DNA from: Acidimicrobiia bacterium
GTDB lineage: Bacteria; Actinomycetota; Acidimicrobiia; Spongiisociales; UBA11373
NCBI GenBank assembly: GCA_030584185.1
Contig: CP129495.1
Location: forward strand, 827,608 to 891,607
Reading direction: 5' to 3'
Length of the DNA stretch: 64,000 nucleotides
Shown: piece by piece, positions 59,012 to 64,000 of the stretch
How positions within the stretch are numbered: the stretch's first letter is position 1
Layout of the letters: each line of letters starts with the position of its first letter
The notes under the pieces: generated by a model
What the model was told of the DNA's origin: nothing
The model's input: the letters and a program-made list of their open reading frames with translations, nothing else
The model's database searches: none
Made by a program: the position numbers and the translations under genes

Positions 59012-60532
59012 CTAGCCGTCGAGACGGGGGAAGAGGGGGTCCCCCTTGGTGACGGTGGTCTCGGGGAACACCCCGAACACCGCCGTCTCGGCCAGCGGCG
59101 GGAGTTCCGGTGACCCGGGCAACCCCAGCATCCCCCAGAGCCGGGCGGCGGCCGAAGGCATCACCGGAGAGATCAGGATGGCCCCCACCCGCAGCGACTC
59201 GAGAGCGGCGTTGAGCACCTGGTCGAGGCGCCCCGCCTGATCCGGGTCCTTCGCCAGCCGCCAGGGTGCGGTCGCCTCGACGAAGGCGTTGGCGGCGCCG
59301 AACAGACGCCACACCCCCTCCAGTGCCTGCTTGGTGCGGAACTCGGCGAAGCCCTCCATGGAGCGAAGGGCGTCGGCGGCGGCCACCACCAGCGACTGCT
59401 CCTCAGGCGCCGAGTGGTCGGCAACTGCCGGCACCCGTCCGTCCCGGAACTTCTCGGCCAGGTTGAGCACCCTGCTGGCGAGGTTCCCCAGGTCGTTGGC
59501 GAGGTCGGCGTTGAACCGCTCGACCATCCCCTCCCAGGAGAAGCCGGCGTCGGGGCCGAAGGAGACGTCGCGCAGGAAGTGGTAGCGGTAGCCGTCGACC
59601 CCGAAGGTGGGCACCAGGTCCTGGGGCAGGATCTGGGTGGCGTTCGACTTGGACATCTTCTCCCCGCCGACCAGCAGGAAGCCGTGGGCGGCGATCTGGC
59701 GTGGTAGCGGGATACCCGCCGAGAGCAGCATCGCCGGCCAGTAGACGGCGTGGAACCGCACGATGTCCTTCCCCACCAGGTGGCACCAGGCGGGCCACTG
59801 CCGGGCGAAACGCTCGGGATCGTCGGCGAACCCCGCAGCCGATGCGTAGTTGATCAGGGCGTCGAACCACACATAGGCCACATGCCCAGGGTCCCAGGGC
59901 AGGGGGATTCCCCAGGTGAGCGAGGACCGGCTCATCGAGATGTCCTCCAATCCCTGTTCGATGAAACCGACCACCTCGTTTCGCCTGGTCTCGGGCACGA
60001 TGAACTCCGGATGGGCGGAGATGTGGTCGAGCAGAGGTTGGGCGTAACGCGACAGCCGGAAGAACCAGTTCTCCTCGGCATGGACCCCGACGGGACGCCC
60101 ATGCACCGGGCAGTTCCCGTCGACCAGTTCGTCCTCGGTGTAGTAGGCCTCACACCGGACGCAGTAGGGCCCCTCGTATCGGGCGAGATAGGTGTCGCCA
60201 CCGTCATGCATCCGCTGGAGCAGGGTCTGCACGGTCTGACGATGTCGAGGCTCGGTGGTGCGGATGAAGTCGTCGCACGAGATATCGAGCAGGTCCCAGG
60301 TCTCCCGAAATCCATCGACGATGTGGTCCACCCACTCCTGCGGCGCCATGGCGTGCTCGGCGGCGGCAAGGGCGATCTTCAGGCCGTGCTCGTCGGTACC
60401 GGTGACCAGATAGGTCTCCTCGCCGACCAGCCTCCAGTACCTGGCCACGGCGTCGGCCAGCACCGTGGTGTACGAGGTGCCGATGTGCGGCCGATCGTTC
60501 GGGTAGTAGATGGGGGTGGAGAGGTAGATCAT
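59012..60532 (-). CDS. metG: Methionyl-tRNA synthetase
   Basis: A 506-residue class I synthetase. It has LSTPIYYPNDRPHIGTSY (HIGH motif), TGTDEHGLKI, and a zinc finger-like CVRCEAYYTEDELVDGNCP. The editing/anticodon parts follow, with the KMSKS loop GGEKMSKSNATQI, HFLRDVSFGPDAGFSWE and the helical anticodon-binding domain. It lacks the C-terminal Trbp111 domain of E. coli MetRS. It heads the tatD–rsmA–ispE–glmU–prs series. Confidence 0.97.
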   Translation of the reverse strand: MIYLSTPIYYPNDRPHIGTSYTTVLADAVARYWRLVGEETYLVTGTDEHGLKIALAAAEHAMAPQEWVDHIVDGFRETWDLLDISCDDFIRTTEPRHRQTVQTLLQRMHDGGDTYLARYEGPYCVRCEAYYTEDELVDGNCPVHGRPVGVHAEENWFFRLSRYAQPLLDHISAHPEFIVPETRRNEVVGFIEQGLEDISMSRSSLTWGIPLPWDPGHVAYVWFDALINYASAAGFADDPERFARQWPAWCHLVGKDIVRFHAVYWPAMLLSAGIPLPRQIAAHGFLLVGGEKMSKSNATQILPQDLVPTFGVDGYRYHFLRDVSFGPDAGFSWEGMVERFNADLANDLGNLASRVLNLAEKFRDGRVPAVADHSAPEEQSLVVAAADALRSMEGFAEFRTKQALEGVWRLFGAANAFVEATAPWRLAKDPDQAGRLDQVLNAALESLRVGAILISPVMPSAAARLWGMLGLPGSPELPPLAETAVFGVFPETTVTKGDPLFPRLDG

Positions 60533-60640
60533 CGGAGGTCCCGCCAGCGTAGCGGCAGGGTTCGCGGCCTCCCCCTGGTTAGCATGATGCGACAGGAGGG
60601 CCGTCGACTCTGGACAAGCGGGCGGCTCGGGAGGACATAA

Positions 60641-60901
60641 GTGAGCACTGGAATCGTGCGCAAGATCGACGACCTTGGAAGGATCGTCGTGCCGGCCGAG
60701 ATGCGACGCACTCTTGGGGTGAACGTCGGGGACGAGTTGGAGATCCTCCTAGAAGGAGATCACATCGCGATCCGGCCTCGCTTCCCCACGCTGATACGTG
60801 AGTTCAGCGTGACGGAGTCGACCCGGCTCGACGTACCGGGCAACCCGGTCGAGTTGGAACCCGGCGACTACATGGTGCAGCGGATCAACCGGAAGCGCTA
60901 A
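60641..60901 (+). CDS. AbrB/SpoVT-family DNA-binding protein
   Basis: An 86-residue transition-state-type regulator. The swapped-hairpin domain at residues 3-48 reads TGIVRKIDDLGRIVVPAEMR, then RTLGVNVGDELEILLEGDHI. GGGAGGACATAA precedes the GTG start. It is divergent from metG and convergent with rsmI. This general AbrB form may regulate metG or act as an antitoxin-like protein, but no toxin gene is adjacent. Confidence 0.93.
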   Translation: MSTGIVRKIDDLGRIVVPAEMRRTLGVNVGDELEILLEGDHIAIRPRFPTLIREFSVTESTRLDVPGNPVELEPGDYMVQRINRKR

Positions 60902-60932
60902 GACAAGCGACCCTGGCAGGCCCCGGCCCGGC

Positions 60933-61754
60933 TCAGGCGACCACGGCCCGGTAGAGGTCGCGGCGCGACACGCCCGTCTCCTGTGCCACACGGCGCACCG
61001 CCTCTGAAGGGGCGACGCCGGAGGCGACGAGGCGGCGTGTCGTCGTGATCGCCGCGGTCAGGTCGGGCGCCGACGAGGTGCCCGGTCCGAGCACGACGGT
61101 CACCTCGCCCCGCACCCGGTCCATCCCGCCCCAGTGCTCGGCAGCGGCGTCCAGATCGCCCCGCCACACCTCCTCGTGCAGCTTGGTCAGCTCGCGACAG
61201 ACCACGCAGGCTCGGTCCCCTTCGTGAACCGCTGCCAGATCCGCCAGATCGGCGGCGAGCCGGTTGGGTGAGGCGAAGAACACGACCGTGCGGGCCTCGG
61301 CTGCGATCCCGGCGAGCCGCTGCGATCGCTCCCGCCCCCGGCGGGGCAGAAACCCTTCGAACACGAACCTGTCGGCCGGCAGTCCGGACAGCGCGATGGC
61401 CAGGGTGACGGCGCTCGGGCCGGGCACGCCGGTGACGGTGCCGCCCGCTTGCAGGGCGGCGCGGACCGCGCTCAGACCGGGATCGGCGACACCCGGTGTC
61501 CCGGCGTCGGTGAGCAGGGCGACCGTCTCGCCTGCGGCGATCCGGGAGGCCACCTCCCGACTCCGCTCCTCTTCGTTCCCCACGAAGTAGGAGCGCACCG
61601 GACGGTCTACACCGAGTCGATCGAGCAGCACCCGGGCGCGACGGGTGTCCTCGACGTAGATGACCTCGGCGGCGGCCAGTGCCTCCCCCAGTCGGGGCGG
61701 GGCATCGCCGAGGTTGCCGATGGGCCCGGCACAGACGATCAGGGTTCCGACCAT
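60933..61754 (-). CDS. rsmI: 16S rRNA (cytidine(1402)-2'-O)-methyltransferase
   Basis: A 273-residue SAM-dependent enzyme of the tetrapyrrole-methylase fold. It has LIVCAGPIGNLGDAPPRLGE, VEDTRRARVLLDRLG, the LLTDAGTPGVADPG loop, VPGPSAVTLAIALSG, FEGFLPRR and VVFFASPNRL. RsmI methylates C1402 in the decoding centre. Its ATG lies inside the end of the DUF192 gene (16-base overlap), so the two are expressed together. Confidence 0.96.
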   Translation of the reverse strand: MVGTLIVCAGPIGNLGDAPPRLGEALAAAEVIYVEDTRRARVLLDRLGVDRPVRSYFVGNEEERSREVASRIAAGETVALLTDAGTPGVADPGLSAVRAALQAGGTVTGVPGPSAVTLAIALSGLPADRFVFEGFLPRRGRERSQRLAGIAAEARTVVFFASPNRLAADLADLAAVHEGDRACVVCRELTKLHEEVWRGDLDAAAEHWGGMDRVRGEVTVVLGPGTSSAPDLTAAITTTRRLVASGVAPSEAVRRVAQETGVSRRDLYRAVVA

Positions 61755-62089
61755 GTGGCGAGGTTAGGAGGCAGGGAGTCACCGCCTCGCCTCTCCACCA
61801 CCAGGACCGCTCTGGGTGCGGGCAATCCCACATGCGGGGGCACCTCGAGCACGAGGCGGGCCCGGAGGCATGTGGCGATCCGGCCCGGCAGCACGGTACG
61901 GGCGACAAGCACGCGGCCGCCCCTGGAGACGAACACGACCCCGAGTGGCGCGGCCATCCCGAAGGTGTGGACCGAGCGGCCGGCCATGACGAGACCGAAC
62001 GGCCCGGCCGCCGGTCTCAGGCCCCGCCGGCGCAGCCGGCGGCTCCCGGCCGGGAGCAAGGGTCCCGAGCACCAACCAGTCGACGGCAT
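61739..62089 (-). CDS. DUF192 family protein
   Basis: A 116-residue protein. It contains GPFGLVMAGRSVHTFGMAAP, then LGVVFVSRGGRVLVARTVLP, then RARLVLEVPPHVGLPAPR; the order and strand pattern match DUF192. The family is often exported, but no clear signal peptide is present here. ATG 62089 is chosen over a further frame that overlaps the antisense bL37 gene; the start is uncertain. It lies directly upstream of rsmI, with overlap. Confidence 0.72.
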   Translation of the reverse strand: MPSTGWCSGPLLPAGSRRLRRRGLRPAAGPFGLVMAGRSVHTFGMAAPLGVVFVSRGGRVLVARTVLPGRIATCLRARLVLEVPPHVGLPAPRAVLVVERRGGDSLPPNLATWSEP

Positions 62090-62131
62090 CCCTGGATTCG
62101 CCACGTCTCGGTTCACTGGTACCCTCCGTTC

Positions 62132-62215
62132 ATGGCCAACGCCAAGCGACGCAAGATCAAGGCCCGCCGCCAGAAGGCGAACCACGGCCGCCGCCCCAAC
62201 GCCGGCCGCGGCTAG
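62132..62215 (+). CDS. Ribosomal protein bL37-like small basic protein
   Basis: A 27-residue gene. The product begins MANAKRRKIKARRQ and continues KANHGRRPNAGRG: more than 35% Lys/Arg. The KANHGKRPN-like core is the hallmark of actinobacterial bL37, first seen in mycobacterial ribosome structures. ATG has no ribosome binding site; a TACCCT hexamer lies six bases upstream, suggesting a leaderless mRNA. It is divergent from DUF192–rsmI and ends before a strong hairpin. Confidence 0.82.
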   Translation: MANAKRRKIKARRQKANHGRRPNAGRG

Positions 62216-62293
62216 CCCGGCGATTCCTCCCGTTCAAAGGTAGGGGTTCCGGCGCGCCCGTGGAACCACGAAGCGCCGGAGGCTGACGCGACG

Positions 62294-62315
62294 AAGGGGC
62301 CCCGAAGGGCCCCTT
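62294..62315. terminator. Bidirectional terminator
   Basis: Perfect nine-base arms (AAGGGGCCC and GGGCCCCTT) with a CGAA loop lie between convergent genes: bL37 on the plus strand and the small membrane protein on the minus strand. An A/T-ended stem suits termination in either direction. Confidence 0.85.
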
Positions 62316-62337
62316 GTCCGTTCGATCCGGGTTGTCG

Positions 62338-62745
62338 TTACTTCTGGCCGGGCAGCTTGAGCCCCGCCTCCTTGATGGCGGTGAAGGCCGCGTAGGTGGC
62401 AACCGCTGCGGCGGCGACGCCGATGAACAGGCCGAACTTCACGGCCGACGACTCGGTCAGCCAGCGCAGCACGATCAGGACCAGCCCGCCGGCGGCCAGC
62501 AGAAAGGCCAACTGCTCGGCCTTGAACTGACCGGCGGTGACGTCCTGCTTGCCCATCGCCTTGAGCACGATCACCGCCGCACCGGCGGCGGCGATCAGGC
62601 TGCCGCCGAATGCGAGGAATCCCGCGTCGAAGGCGTTGGCGTTGAAGCTGAACACCCCGTACCAGGGCAAGAACAGATTCACGATGAGAACGGCCCCGGC
62701 GATGAGCGCCATCTTGGCCGTGTTCGAAAGCTTGCTGAAGTCCAT
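62338..62745 (-). CDS. Four-TM membrane protein of unknown function
   Basis: A 135-residue integral membrane protein. Four hydrophobic segments lie at about 10-30 (MALIAGAVLIVNLFLPWYGV), 42-62, 78-95 and 102-122. A PWYGVFS aromatic patch after the first helix is conserved in small actinobacterial membrane proteins. The C terminus is short and basic (EAGLKLPGQK). No catalytic residues are evident; the function is unknown. It may be co-transcribed with the upstream HExxH protein gene (69-base gap). Confidence 0.82.
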   Translation of the reverse strand: MDFSKLSNTAKMALIAGAVLIVNLFLPWYGVFSFNANAFDAGFLAFGGSLIAAAGAAVIVLKAMGKQDVTAGQFKAEQLAFLLAAGGLVLIVLRWLTESSAVKFGLFIGVAAAAVATYAAFTAIKEAGLKLPGQK

Positions 62746-62814
62746 GATCCCCCGATCTCCTCGGTTGGCTGATTCATGGCATTCAAGCAGGAAGGTGACC
62801 GCCGTGCGGCGAGC

Positions 62815-64000
62815 TCAGCCGCCCAGCCCGGCAACGAGGTTCTGCCCGGTTGCCGTGTCCTCGGCGGCGACGAACAGGACTTCGCTGCCCTGCAGTCTCA
62901 CGTAGGCGAATCGTGCACCTCCGGAGAAGGTGGTCACCCCTTCGTCCGTCGACCGCGGCGAACCGACGTCCATGCGGGCGGCGATGCTCTCCTTCAGGGA
63001 GGTGGCCAGCTCTTCGGCATCGCGAGGAGTGTCGCCGCGAAAGAGGTAGGCGAAGGCGATGCTGGTGCCGCAGGTCCCGTCGCCCTCGCAGTCGAGGGAG
63101 CCGGGCCAGTAGATCCGATAGCGGTCGCCGCCCCACCCGGCGGAAGCCACCACCGCCTCACCGCGAGGAACTCCGTTCAACAGATAGAGGAAGGTGTTCC
63201 ACTCCCCGAAGGTTCCCTCCTCGAATACCTCGTATCCGGTGATCTCGACTTCGGGGAGCACCACCTCTACCGCCGGCTCCCGGATCAGGTACTTCTCGGG
63301 ATGCAGCACCTGCTCGGTGGTCTCCGGCAGCAGTTCGTATGCCTGGTTCACGCCGGCGACGTCGCCCTCGGTGATCAGGCGCTCGACGAAGCCGAACCCG
63401 GAGTCGTAGGGGAAGGTGAGGTCCTCGCCGAACCACGCCGGGAGCGAGTCCATGACGGTGGTGTCGGTCGCCAGCGACTCCTCGACCGCCTCCAGTTGCT
63501 CGGCCACGGGCAGGGTTTCCAGGTACACCAGCTGAAAGTAGGTGGCATCACCCTCGGCCAGGGCGGAGATGGCAACCGCCCTTTCGAACTGATCGGACTC
63601 CCAGTACTCGTCGGAAACGGCGGCGAATCCGTAGTGCTGATCGGTGAGAGCGTGGACCAGTTCGTGGACCACGATCGACTCGGAGAGGGGGGAGAGGCTG
63701 GAGCCTCCCATGATCACCATCTCGCCGGTGTCCGAGTCGTAGTAGCCGCCCACCTGTTCGGCGTAGAGGTCGGTGTAGGCCTGGCCCAGGTCGACGGTCC
63801 CGTCGAGCAGGCCGAGCACCTCGTAGAGCCGCTGGGCCACGGCGACGTCCTCCGGGGTGAGGTCCTCTTCGATCTGGTCACGCACCCGCTCGGCGAGCTC
63901 CTCGGGCGTGACGATGGTGATCGTCGGACTGACCACGAACTCCAGGCCGCGGATCTGCTCGGCGGCCTCGACCAACACGGCGATCTCCTCTTCGAGTGCG
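62815..64000 (-). CDS. HExxH zinc-metallopeptidase-like protein, 5'-truncated by window edge
   Basis: The C-terminal 395 or so codons are visible and the frame stays open to the window edge, so GTG 63978 is probably internal. A zinc-binding helix VVHELVHALTDQHYG is present, with an acidic residue further on in SALAEGDATYFQLVYLE that could be the third ligand. A beta-rich C-terminal half carries one Cys pair (DCEGDGTCG). The pattern suggests an exported metallopeptidase-like protein; the signal region is outside the window. It is not assigned to a named family. Confidence 0.82.
   Translation of the reverse strand, partial: ALEEEIAVLVEAAEQIRGLEFVVSPTITIVTPEELAERVRDQIEEDLTPEDVAVAQRLYEVLGLLDGTVDLGQAYTDLYAEQVGGYYDSDTGEMVIMGGSSLSPLSESIVVHELVHALTDQHYGFAAVSDEYWESDQFERAVAISALAEGDATYFQLVYLETLPVAEQLEAVEESLATDTTVMDSLPAWFGEDLTFPYDSGFGFVERLITEGDVAGVNQAYELLPETTEQVLHPEKYLIREPAVEVVLPEVEITGYEVFEEGTFGEWNTFLYLLNGVPRGEAVVASAGWGGDRYRIYWPGSLDCEGDGTCGTSIAFAYLFRGDTPRDAEELATSLKESIAARMDVGSPRSTDEGVTTFSGGARFAYVRLQGSEVLFVAAEDTATGQNLVAGLGG

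Noticed and set aside
60533-60640. T-box or SAM riboswitch upstream of metG
   Set aside because: The gap is only about 108 bases shared with a divergent gene, and no specifier-loop or SAM-aptamer pattern can be seen.

Overview
The window is GC-rich chromosomal DNA from an actinomycete-grade bacterium (Actinomycetota). The grounds are as follows. The enolase–FtsB–DUF501–Ppx run, the Mfd–PPIase–MazG run and the MetG–TatD–KsgA–IspE–tRNA-Gln–GlmU–Prs run are typical of that phylum. A 27-residue homologue of the actinobacterial ribosomal protein bL37 is present. Many starts look leaderless, with a TANNNT hexamer 6-7 nt before the start codon. Lipoproteins with Thr-rich linkers suggest Acidimicrobiia or a nearby deep lineage, but this is inference.

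Layout. 1-6,500: accessory secreted proteins (a 5'-partial unknown protein, a DUF2690-like protein, a lipoprotein) and a MacAB/LolD-type ABC exporter whose adaptor carries a peptidoglycan-binding domain. 6,471-11,110: a GH114 lipoprotein, an Ala/Gly-repeat membrane protein and a GNAT/ADP-forming acyl-CoA synthetase fusion. 11,160-12,480: a 26-residue cysteine-rich peptide divergent from an ArsR regulator, followed by a decayed IS481-type transposase. 12,500-15,770: secreted or lipid-anchored proteins. 15,887-19,170: an ABC-F ATPase, a two-gene cassette whose first gene has an in-frame TGA, and an F420-type oxidoreductase. 19,224-30,380: acetoacetyl-CoA synthetase, a DUF885 hydrolase, two large anchored proteins, tRNA-Leu, a GNAT, a VOC protein, an unknown protein, an aldehyde dehydrogenase and REP-like repeats.

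30,511-39,311 is a minus-strand housekeeping block (mfd, PPIase, mazG, eno, ftsB, DUF501, ppx). 39,403-45,382 holds a beta-propeller lipoprotein, an SDR, pgsA, glpK, pth and rplY. 45,499-54,000 is an inserted accessory segment: an XRE/nucleotidyltransferase pair, NfnAB with a 50-residue membrane peptide, YjbQ with an unknown 432-residue protein, and two paralogous cell-wall-repeat proteins built of 53-residue units. 54,108-62,090 is the second housekeeping block (prs, glmU, tRNA-Gln, ispE, ksgA, tatD, metG, rsmI, DUF192), with abrB-like and bL37 genes on the plus strand. The window ends in a 5'-partial HExxH protein.

The most noteworthy items are the cassette at 17,662-18,236 with TGA at a probable Cys codon, the ArsR/CC-peptide pair with overlapping palindromes, the NfnAB-coupled membrane peptide, bL37, and the 53-residue-repeat paralogues. 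None is proven to be a new system.
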